Below, piece by piece: positions 55,936 through 64,000 of a DNA stretch of 64,000 nt. The position numbers and the translations under genes were made by a program. The first letter of the stretch is position 1, and the number at the start of each line of letters is the position of its first letter. The stretch spans positions 183,136 through 247,135 of the forward strand of contig NZ_RBTP01000042.1 of assembly GCF_003702045.1 (NCBI RefSeq). Reading direction: 5' to 3'. The DNA comes from Pseudomonas viridiflava. Lineage in GTDB: Bacteria; Pseudomonadota; Gammaproteobacteria; Pseudomonadales; Pseudomonadaceae. The notes beneath the pieces were generated by a model. The model saw nothing but the letters and a program-made list of their open reading frames with translations, did not search any database and was not told the DNA's origin.

Positions 55936-56715
55936 GTGGGCGATATCGAGGTGTTTGCAGCATTTGCGCAACTGGGCTTTACGCCGCTCGACTGGCTGAT
56001 CATTGAGTTCAGCGTGGCCGCCGCTTATATCGTCTTTGGCATCGCCGGTTTCGGCACGGCGCTGGTGGCAGGCCCCATCCTGATTCACTTCATGCCGCTG
56101 TCACGCATCATTCCGCTGCTGGTCATGCTCGATTTTCTCGCCGCCTTCGGCAATCTACTGCCATCCCGCCGGTCAGTGGCCAAAACCGAGCTTCTGCGCC
56201 TGCTACCCTGCATGGCGGTGGGCTGCACGCTGGGTGTGCTGTTCCTGCTCAATCTGAAATCCGATCTTTTGCTTCTGTTAATGGGCATCTTTGTCACGGC
56301 TTACGCGCTGTACAGCCTGGCGGTGAAGGTGCGGCCTACACAGCTTGCCGCAGGCTGGGCCATTCCGATGGGCACCCTTGGGGGTCTGTTCGGTGCCTTG
56401 TTTGGCAGTGGCGGCTTTTTATATGCGATCTACCTCACCAGTCGCCTGACCTCTAAAGAGCAGGCGCGGGCCACCCAAAGCGCGCTCATCAGTTGCAGCA
56501 CCGTCGTGCGTCTGAGCCTGTTTCTGATTGCGGGGGTCTACGCCGAAATGCCGCTGCTGGTGCTGGGTGTCTGTCTGTTGCCGGCGATGCTGATCGGCTC
56601 TTGGGTGGGGAGGGCGCTGACCAAAAAGCTGTCCCGCGAAACCTTCGTGCGTCTGGTGACCTGGCTGGTGTTGGTGAGCGGCATTGCCCTGATCGGCCGT
56701 TATATAGCAGGTTGA
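55936..56715 (+). CDS. TSUP family membrane transporter (TauE/SafE-like)
   Basis: 259 residues from GTG 55936 (AAAGGA upstream). About eight membrane helices; the two halves each begin with a FGIAGFGTALVAGP and GLFGALFGSGGFLYAIYL segment, the internal repeat of the sulfite/organosulfonate exporter family. Substrate unknown: sulfite, sulfonates or other small anions are exported or imported by relatives. Confidence 0.85.
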   Translation: MGDIEVFAAFAQLGFTPLDWLIIEFSVAAAYIVFGIAGFGTALVAGPILIHFMPLSRIIPLLVMLDFLAAFGNLLPSRRSVAKTELLRLLPCMAVGCTLGVLFLLNLKSDLLLLLMGIFVTAYALYSLAVKVRPTQLAAGWAIPMGTLGGLFGALFGSGGFLYAIYLTSRLTSKEQARATQSALISCSTVVRLSLFLIAGVYAEMPLLVLGVCLLPAMLIGSWVGRALTKKLSRETFVRLVTWLVLVSGIALIGRYIAG

Positions 56716-56791
56716 TCAGGGATTTGAACTTGACCTGAGCCGACGGCGGATTAAGCTGCCGCCTCGATCCCGTACCCAGCGACACTCTGCC

Positions 56792-57340
56792 ATGAACACC
56801 CAAAGCATCATCGTCCCGCAAATTTCCACCTTCCCGGCGCATGAGGCCAGAGCGCGCCTGATCCTGCGCTGGTTGATCAAGCTCAACGTGGTCGAACCCG
56901 AGCTGACCACCTGCGGGCGTTCCGGAAGCAAAATGGCCTATGCGTTGGCGCCGGGAGCCAGAAGGGTGGTGCATAACCCGGATGCGCTGCCGTTCGGGCA
57001 GACGGTAAACGGCCTGGAGATCGTGACCAAGCGCTGTATCTTCACGCCGCTCAACCACTTCGCGGAAGAAGCTGGCTGCCCGGAATGTCGCCGCGAAATT
57101 GGCGAGGCGCTGTTCGACAGTCTCGAAGACTGGATGCCCGGCCACACCGACAACTTCACCTGCCCTGAATGCCGTTACGAAGACGACATCAACGGCTTTC
57201 TCTTTCTGGATGCCTGCGGTTTTTCCAACCTGGGATTCATCTTCAACAATTGGCTGGATGCGCCTTTTACCCAGACTTTTCTGGACGACTTCGCCGAACG
57301 TCTGGATCGTCCGGTGTCTTTCGTAAAAGTGCGTCTATAA
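56792..57340 (+). CDS. Conserved hypothetical protein with two CPEC zinc-type motifs
   Basis: 182 residues. Two Cys-Pro-Glu-Cys knuckles (AGCPECRREIG near 90 and FTCPECRYEDDI near 122) suggest one zinc site. The C-terminal half (GFLFLDACGFSNLGFIFNNW) and the N-terminus have no known domain that I recognise. It lies alone between the transporter and the guaB promoter. It could be a cytoplasmic effector-related or stress protein; no function can be given. Confidence 0.75.
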   Translation: MNTQSIIVPQISTFPAHEARARLILRWLIKLNVVEPELTTCGRSGSKMAYALAPGARRVVHNPDALPFGQTVNGLEIVTKRCIFTPLNHFAEEAGCPECRREIGEALFDSLEDWMPGHTDNFTCPECRYEDDINGFLFLDACGFSNLGFIFNNWLDAPFTQTFLDDFAERLDRPVSFVKVRL

Positions 57341-57356
57341 AAGGCTTCAATAATAG

Positions 57357-58904
<1,548 letters not shown>

Positions 58905-59009
58905 TCCGGATTGCATCGTGGTTCACGCCGCGATGCAGCCCAGCAAGTTTCATAGCCGGGGCTGTTGACGCAGCCCCGTGTCGTTTCTGTTTTTTGACGA
59001 GAATGAGTC

Positions 59010-60587
59010 ATGGCCCTCGACATTCACGCCCACCGTATCCTGATCCTCGACTTCGGTTCCCAGTACACCCAGCTGATCGCCCGCCGCGTGCGTGAAATCG
59101 GCGTGTACTGCGAACTGCATCCGTTCGACATGGACGACGAAGCGATTCGCGAATTCGCCCCACGCGGCATCATCCTCGCCGGTGGCCCGGAGTCCGTGCA
59201 CGAAGCCAACAGCCCGCGCGCACCGCAGGCCGTGTTCGACCTCAACGTTCCCATCTTCGGCATCTGCTACGGCATGCAGACGATGGCTGAACAGCTGGGC
59301 GGCCGCGTTGCCGGTTCCGACCTGCGCGAGTTCGGTTATGCTCGCGTCGACGTCGTCGGCAAGAGCCGCATCCTCGACGGCATCGAAGACCACATCGACG
59401 CCGATGGCGTGTTCGGTCTCGACGTCTGGATGAGTCACGGCGACAAGGTCACTGAAATTCCGGACGGCTTTCACGTCCTGGCCAGCACCCCGAGCTGCCC
59501 GATCGCCGGCATGGCCGACGACACCCGCGGCTACTACGGCGTGCAGTTCCATCCCGAAGTGACCCACACCAAGCAGGGCGGTCGCATCCTGTCGCGCTTC
59601 ATCCTCGACATCTGCGGCTGCGAAGCGCTGTGGACACCGTCGCACATCGCTGATGACGCCATCGCGACCATTCGCGCTCAGGTGGGCACCGACAACGTCC
59701 TGTTGGGCCTGTCAGGCGGCGTGGACTCCTCCGTGGTCGCAGCCCTGCTGCACAAGGCCATTGGCGATCAACTGACCTGCGTCTTCGTCGACAACGGCCT
59801 GCTGCGCCTGCACGAAGGCGAGCAGGTCATGGCCATGTTCGCCGAGAACATGGGCGTCAAGGTCATCCGCGCCAACGCCGAAGAGCAGTTCCTGAACAAT
59901 CTGGAAGGCGAGAGCGATCCAGAGAAAAAACGCAAGATCATCGGCCGCACCTTCATCGACGTGTTCGATGCCGAGTCCTGCAAGCTGGACAACATCAAGT
60001 ACCTGGCGCAAGGCACCATCTACCCGGACGTGATCGAGTCGGCTGGCGCGAAAAGCGGCAAGGCGCACGTCATCAAGTCGCACCACAACGTGGGCGGCCT
60101 GCCGGAAGAAATGAACCTCAAACTGGTCGAGCCCCTGCGCGAACTGTTCAAGGACGAAGTCCGCCGCCTGGGCCTTGAACTTGGCCTGCCTTACGACATG
60201 GTCTACCGTCACCCATTCCCAGGCCCAGGCCTGGGCGTGCGCATCCTGGGTGAAGTGAAAAAGGAATACGCCGACCTGCTGCGTCGCGCCGACCACATCT
60301 TCATCGAAGAACTGCGCAAGGCCGACTGGTACCACAAAGTCAGCCAGGCTTTCGTCGTGTTCCAGCCCGTCAAATCGGTAGGCGTCGTCGGCGACGGCCG
60401 TCGTTACGCCTGGGTTGTCGCACTGCGCGCCGTAGAAACCATCGACTTCATGACCGCACGCTGGGCGCACCTGCCCTACGAGCTGCTGGAAACCGTGAGT
60501 GGCCGCATCATCAACGAGATCGAGGGTATTTCCCGCGTTACTTATGATGTGTCGAGCAAGCCGCCTGCGACGATTGAGTGGGAATGA
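59010..60587 (+). CDS. guaA: GMP synthase (glutamine-hydrolysing)
   Basis: 525 residues. Amidotransferase domain with [15 protein letters not shown] (nucleophile Cys) and [11 protein letters not shown]-pyrophosphatase domain with [15 protein letters not shown], dimerisation domain ending [15 protein letters not shown]. It converts XMP to GMP. The C-terminus is intact although an integrated element starts directly after it; elements that target this site carry an att sequence that restores the guaA end. Confidence 0.98.
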   Translation: MALDIHAHRILILDFGSQYTQLIARRVREIGVYCELHPFDMDDEAIREFAPRGIILAGGPESVHEANSPRAPQAVFDLNVPIFGICYGMQTMAEQLGGRVAGSDLREFGYARVDVVGKSRILDGIEDHIDADGVFGLDVWMSHGDKVTEIPDGFHVLASTPSCPIAGMADDTRGYYGVQFHPEVTHTKQGGRILSRFILDICGCEALWTPSHIADDAIATIRAQVGTDNVLLGLSGGVDSSVVAALLHKAIGDQLTCVFVDNGLLRLHEGEQVMAMFAENMGVKVIRANAEEQFLNNLEGESDPEKKRKIIGRTFIDVFDAESCKLDNIKYLAQGTIYPDVIESAGAKSGKAHVIKSHHNVGGLPEEMNLKLVEPLRELFKDEVRRLGLELGLPYDMVYRHPFPGPGLGVRILGEVKKEYADLLRRADHIFIEELRKADWYHKVSQAFVVFQPVKSVGVVGDGRRYAWVVALRAVETIDFMTARWAHLPYELLETVSGRIINEIEGISRVTYDVSSKPPATIEWE

Positions 60588-60634
60588 TTGGACGTCCGGC
60601 ATTGTCCGGCATGATCTAGCAAGAAATGCCCTGG

Positions 60635-60666
60635 AGCCCGCGTAATTGCGGGCTTTTGGCTTTTTG
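60635..60666 (+). terminator. guaA terminator
   Basis: AGCCCGC (60635-60641), six-base loop, GCGGGCT (60648-60654), then TTTTGGCTTTTT. Confidence 0.85.
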
Positions 60667-60702
60667 GGTCTGGCACGTCCAGGCAGTGTTTTGCATCGCC
60701 AA

Positions 60703-60871
60703 GCATGGTTTTTTTATGGCATGGTACGGGGTACCAACTGCATTCGATGCCATGCATGACGCTTGATACCATGTCCCTTGTTTCAGGATGGGCATGGTAT
60801 CGGGATAGCCAAGAGGCCCGGTTTTACTGGGGTTAAGCCCTATTCTTCCGCGCTTTTCAGAGCATGGTATT
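60703..60871. repeat. Array of GCATGGTAt repeats between guaA and the integrase
   Basis: GCATGGTTT at 60703, GCATGGTAC at 60719-60727, the inverted GATACCATG at 60765-60773, GCATGGTATC at 60792-60801 and GCATGGTATT at 60862-60871, plus a reversed GATACCA at 60904 inside the integrase start. Repeats of this spacing next to an attachment site look like arm-type binding sites for the recombinase or its excisionase. Confidence 0.75.
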
Positions 60872-60885
60872 TTTTCATGGAATAA

Positions 60886-62100
60886 ATGGAAGCCATGCTC
60901 ACTGATACCAAGCTTCGAAACCTCAAGCCGCAAGACAAGCTCTACAAGGTGATTGACCGCGATGGCTTGTACGTAGCGGTTACACCGGCCGGCTCAATCT
61001 CCTTCCGCTACAACTACTCCATCAATGGCCGACAGGAGACCATCACCTTCGGTCGTTATGGCTTGGGCGGGATCACCCTGGCAGAGGCACGTGAGCGGCT
61101 AGGGGAAGCGAAGAAGATGATCGCCGCTGGCAAGTCTCCAGCTAAGGAAAAAGCACGTGCGAAGGCCCGCACGAAGGGCGCTGAGACTTTTGATGCTTGG
61201 GCTGAAAAATGGCTACGCGGCTACCAGATGGCGGACTCGACACGAGACATGCGCCGATCAGTCTATGAGCGCGAGTTGAAGCCGAAGTTTGGTAATCAGA
61301 AGCTGGCTGAAATCACTCATGAGGATCTGCGGGCGCTGACTGATACGATAGTGGAGCGTGGGGCGCCTGCAACTGCTGTCCACTCCCGTGAGATCGTGCT
61401 ACAGGTCTTTCGCTGGGCCATTGAGCGTGGCGAGAAGGTTGAAAACCCAGCGGATCTGGTGAGGTCTGCCAGCATCGCCAAATTTGAGCCACGTGATCGG
61501 GCGCTGACGCCTGATGAAATTGCGCTGATGTATCAGTACATGGACAGGATTGGTACCGCGACGTCGGTTCGCGCCGCAGCCAAGCTTCTTTTGCTGACGA
61601 TGGTGCGCAAGAGCGAGCTGACCAACGCGACGTGGAGTGAGATCAATTTCAGCGAGGCGCTGTGGACTATCCCCAAGGAGCGGATGAAGCGCCGAAACCC
61701 TCATTTAGTGTTTCTGTCCCGGCAGGCATTGGATTTCTTCATCGCGTTGAAGACTCTGGCTGGAGGTTCTGAGTACGTTCTGCCGTCACGCTACGACTCC
61801 GATTTACCAATGAGTGCGGCCACGATCAATCAGGTACTGACGCTGACCTACCGTCTTGCTCAGAAGGAAGGGGTACCTCTAGGAAAGTTCGGCCCCCACG
61901 ACCTACGCCGCACAGCTAGCACGCTGCTGCATGAGGCGGGTTACAACTCTGACTGGATCGAGAAGTGTTTGGCGCACGAACAGAAGGGTGTGCGAGCCGT
62001 CTACAACAAGGCCGAGTACCGTGATCAGCGCCGAGCGATGCTCCAAGACTGGGCGGATATGATCGACGAATGGACGCTTAAGAAAACTCTGAAAAAATGA
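60886..62100 (+). CDS. int: Site-specific tyrosine recombinase (P4-type island integrase)
   Basis: 404 residues. N-terminal DUF4102-type arm-binding domain (LTDTKLRNLKPQDKLYKVID, DGLYVAVTP, FGRYGLGGITLAEAR), core-binding region from about 100, and the catalytic domain with Arg in MVRKSELTNATW, HDLRRTASTLLHEAG, LAHEQ and the nucleophile Tyr in VRAVYNKAEY. A full set of catalytic residues suggests activity. ATG 60886 or 60895 could start it. It is orientated away from guaA, the common layout for elements of this class. Confidence 0.95.
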   Translation: MEAMLTDTKLRNLKPQDKLYKVIDRDGLYVAVTPAGSISFRYNYSINGRQETITFGRYGLGGITLAEARERLGEAKKMIAAGKSPAKEKARAKARTKGAETFDAWAEKWLRGYQMADSTRDMRRSVYERELKPKFGNQKLAEITHEDLRALTDTIVERGAPATAVHSREIVLQVFRWAIERGEKVENPADLVRSASIAKFEPRDRALTPDEIALMYQYMDRIGTATSVRAAAKLLLLTMVRKSELTNATWSEINFSEALWTIPKERMKRRNPHLVFLSRQALDFFIALKTLAGGSEYVLPSRYDSDLPMSAATINQVLTLTYRLAQKEGVPLGKFGPHDLRRTASTLLHEAGYNSDWIEKCLAHEQKGVRAVYNKAEYRDQRRAMLQDWADMIDEWTLKKTLKK

Positions 62101-62236
62101 GTAGCTTGCATGGTTGCCTCTGAGATATTGATGGAAGCCGTAAGGGCCATCCAAGCTTTCGGTACGAGATTCAATCGGGACGATTCGGGCGGGTGGGGTT
62201 AGCATTGGAGCTTGCTCCGAAATCATAGAAAAAATT

Positions 62237-63094
62237 ATGGATATTGTCGTTCGAATTGACTCAAATGAAATTGAAAAAAAACTGCGTTCATCGCTCATCT
62301 ATGGCAATGATTTGCAGCTAACCAGGATGCACAAGCTCTGTGAGTTGACGGCTTCTGCTGCCTCACAGGGTATGCTTGCGGCCTTGGATTTTCTGCCGAC
62401 AATACTACTGTTCGGTCCGCCCAATACGGGGAAGACGACGCTTGCATATAGGTTGTTAAGTAGGGTTAAGGAGGCAAACAACAATGCCAATCTATATCAT
62501 TTGAATTTTTCACAAGCGATGTCCGCTGAATATGGGGAAACTTCAAAGAATATTGCAAAGGCGTTCGATTCTTTGAGTCAGAACACCGCTGACGACGAGT
62601 TTAAAATCCTTCTGATCGACGAGATCGACCAGTTCTGCATGTCAAGAAGCAGGGCCAACGAGCATGACGCATCAAGAAGAGCCATGTCTGCCCTCATGCT
62701 TGAACTAGACAAACTCCACCCCTCTAGCCATCCGCGATTGATTGTCATTGCTGCAACTAATGTCCAAGACAAAATCGACAATGCTGTTGTTCGAAGATTT
62801 TGCCTTAAACTAAGAGTTAACGAAAAGCTGAAGCGAGAAGACTTTGAGCGCTATATAGCCAAACTGGCGGAGTGTGTTGTCGGTCTGACGAGTGTCGACA
62901 GTTTTAGCGTTTGTCAATTCAATAGCCTGTACCAAGCGTACAATAATTCTAACCTCACCATTCCCGACATTAAGGGGATATTCAGGAACGTCGTTCTTGA
63001 CGGTTTTCATGATTTTGATATGTTTTTTTCAGAACTGGATCAAGGATTTAGATCGGGATACAGTTCTATTGACAATGCCGTGGAGGCCCTTTAG
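62237..63094 (+). CDS. AAA ATPase of an uncharacterised island operon
   Basis: 285 residues. A single AAA domain: Walker A FGPPNTGKTTLAYRLLS (about 58-74), Walker B FKILLIDEIDQF, a sensor-1-like IVIAATNVQDKID and an arginine-finger region NAVVRRFCLKLRV. The ~55-residue N-terminus is helical and the C-terminal lid is helical. It resembles FtsH/katanin-class single-domain ATPases but has no protease domain. It starts the operon with three small genes, overlapping the next by one base. AT-richer than the core genome. Confidence 0.85.
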   Translation: MDIVVRIDSNEIEKKLRSSLIYGNDLQLTRMHKLCELTASAASQGMLAALDFLPTILLFGPPNTGKTTLAYRLLSRVKEANNNANLYHLNFSQAMSAEYGETSKNIAKAFDSLSQNTADDEFKILLIDEIDQFCMSRSRANEHDASRRAMSALMLELDKLHPSSHPRLIVIAATNVQDKIDNAVVRRFCLKLRVNEKLKREDFERYIAKLAECVVGLTSVDSFSVCQFNSLYQAYNNSNLTIPDIKGIFRNVVLDGFHDFDMFFSELDQGFRSGYSSIDNAVEAL

Positions 63095-63315
63095 TGACTA
63101 AAGTCTTCGAAACAGATGAAGATGAGATGATCTATCATCTTTTACTTCATCGCGACACAATCAGCTGGCTGTGCGAACAATTGGATAGAATGGGGATAAA
63201 GAATACAAGAACCCGTGGCAATAGTGCTGAGGGCGATATTCTACTTATCAAGCCAGAGGATGCGGAAGTAGTCAGGCAGATGATCCGTGAGCTTCACAAG
63301 AAATTCAACGAGTAG
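63094..63315 (+). CDS. Hypothetical 73-residue protein, island operon
   Basis: Begins at GTG 63094, sharing its first base with the ATPase stop (TAGTG), so translation is likely coupled. A helical N-terminus (EDEMIYHLLLHRDTISWLCEQL) is followed by GIKNTRTRGNSAEGDILLIKPEDAEVVRQMIREL, which looks like a small alpha-beta domain. No family recognised. The coupling suggests it is a partner or adaptor of the ATPase. Confidence 0.65.
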   Translation: MTKVFETDEDEMIYHLLLHRDTISWLCEQLDRMGIKNTRTRGNSAEGDILLIKPEDAEVVRQMIRELHKKFNE

Positions 63316-63319
63316 AGTG

Positions 63320-63559
63320 ATGACCAGTAAAAAATTGCCACCGCCGTCAATCGAAGTGAAAACTAACTATGTTCACAAAGGCATAGTTGAAGAGATGCTT
63401 AGAAAGCGAGAGGCCGCTGGCGTAGACCCTATTGCCATCCTGACAACAGAAAGGTTTTCCGGTCCAGCCATCGAACTGATGGATAGTAAAAATATTGCTT
63501 GGGCGATCATCCCGGAGTCGGAGATCAGAGGCACAGAAGGCAAGGAACAGGAGAAGTAA
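63320..63559 (+). CDS. Hypothetical 79-residue protein, island operon
   Basis: ATG 63320 is four bases after the previous stop; an earlier in-frame start at 63287 would overlap that gene. The sequence MTSKKLPPPSIEVKTNYVHK is followed by a helix (GIVEEMLRKREAAGV) and a beta-alpha unit (PIAILTTERFSGPAIELMDS then KNIAWAIIPES). The latter resembles a small Rossmann-like strand-helix-strand. No catalytic motif and no family recognised. Confidence 0.6.
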   Translation: MTSKKLPPPSIEVKTNYVHKGIVEEMLRKREAAGVDPIAILTTERFSGPAIELMDSKNIAWAIIPESEIRGTEGKEQEK

Positions 63560-63562
63560 CTT

Positions 63563-63940
63563 ATGAATATTCAAACATATGTAGTTGACAAAAATGGCCA
63601 GGTGCTTGATATGCAGGTCTTCGATTTTTCTGACGAGTTATTTATGCACTTAGCAAAATCGGAGTTTTCCAAGCTCGGAGTCTCGGTCAAGACTACCGTA
63701 GTCATTGATGAAGAGCACGTAGAGCTAAAGCTGGTGCAGCTTTCCCGGCACGTCAGACACGCGCTGGCTGGCTACCTCAAAGATTTCCTAGTCGACTTTC
63801 TGAAGGAATCCTTGAGGAAAATGGGACGCTCCCCTTCAAAAATAGAATATCAGGAGTACACAGTGGATCTGAAAGTAATTCCGGACTTGATTCGGTGTAT
63901 CGAAAACGAAAAATACACGCACCTTAATCGCATGGGTTAA
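63563..63940 (+). CDS. Hypothetical 125-residue protein, island operon
   Basis: ATG 63563 has AGGAG ten bases upstream and is three bases after the previous stop. Beta-rich start (MNIQTYVVDKNGQVLDMQVF), an acidic turn TTVVIDEEHVELKLVQL, then an amphipathic helix HALAGYLKDFLVDFLKESLRKMG. No signal peptide or membrane segment and no recognised domain. It ends 60 bases before the window end, so the operon may continue. Confidence 0.65.
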   Translation: MNIQTYVVDKNGQVLDMQVFDFSDELFMHLAKSEFSKLGVSVKTTVVIDEEHVELKLVQLSRHVRHALAGYLKDFLVDFLKESLRKMGRSPSKIEYQEYTVDLKVIPDLIRCIENEKYTHLNRMG

Positions 63941-64000
63941 TGGGTCACAAAGTTTTACTGTCTGGGGGGTAAGTGGCCGCTAGTGTGCTGTTCGCGAAAT

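Larger units (their letters stand above)
60588..64000. mobile_element. Left end of an integrated element inserted after guaA
   Basis: A tyrosine recombinase of the genomic-island type lies directly downstream of guaA, a known integration hotspot, and is followed by genes with lower GC and different codon use. Only one end is in the window, so att repeats and full content cannot be seen. Confidence 0.8.

Overview
The window reads as a Pseudomonas chromosome, most likely of the P. syringae group. The evidence is the set and order of core genes (queA-tgt-yajC-secDF, suhB, trmJ-cysE-iscRSUA-hscBA-fdx-iscX, ndk, rlmN-pilF-rodZ-ispG-hisS-yfgM-bamB-der, leuA, xseA, guaBA), the codon usage, and a REP/REPIN-type repeat of the kind common in this genus. 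The genus is well supported; the species group is inferred from memory of protein families and no search was run.

Region 1 (1 to about 22.9 kb) is the right-hand part of a prophage. It is a hybrid myovirus: a lambda-like head module (gpW-like joiner, lambda-family portal, ClpP-like prohead protease, gpD-like decoration protein, gpE-type capsid, attachment protein, minor tail protein Z) is followed by a P2-like contractile tail (V, a small unknown, W, J, I, H, fibre chaperone, sheath, tube, E/E', tape measure, U, X, D) and a GH19 endolysin. Terminator-like hairpins separate the modules. gpE appears to be extended to E' by recoding at a CTT-TGA site. Cargo genes sit around this core: a reversed signal-peptide moron between X and D, an SOS-controlled DNA adenine methylase, a 26-codon membrane-peptide gene that resembles a type I toxin, a tandem array of short dyad repeats, and a divergent SOS locus (SRAP protein on one side, umuDC on the other) that shares one LexA box. 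Terminase, early genes and integrase must lie left of base 1. A tRNA-Leu(CAA) gene marks the return to core sequence.

Region 2 (22.9 to 60.6 kb) is ordinary core genome: tRNA modification and protein export (queA, tgt, yajC, secD, secF), iron-sulfur cluster assembly under IscR control, the rlmN-to-der housekeeping cluster, an aminotransferase/amidase pair, leuA, an M23 peptidase with xseA, and guaBA. Points of interest are four consecutive stem-loops between bamB and der, a terminator whose loop holds the ndk -10 box, a REPIN, and a small gene that looks frameshifted (52859-53184).

Region 3 (60.6 to 64 kb) is the left end of a second integrated element, inserted directly after guaA. It holds a tyrosine recombinase preceded by an array of GCATGGTAt repeats, then a tight, AT-richer operon made of an AAA ATPase and three small proteins I cannot assign. 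This operon is the best candidate for an undescribed system in the window; it may continue beyond base 64000.
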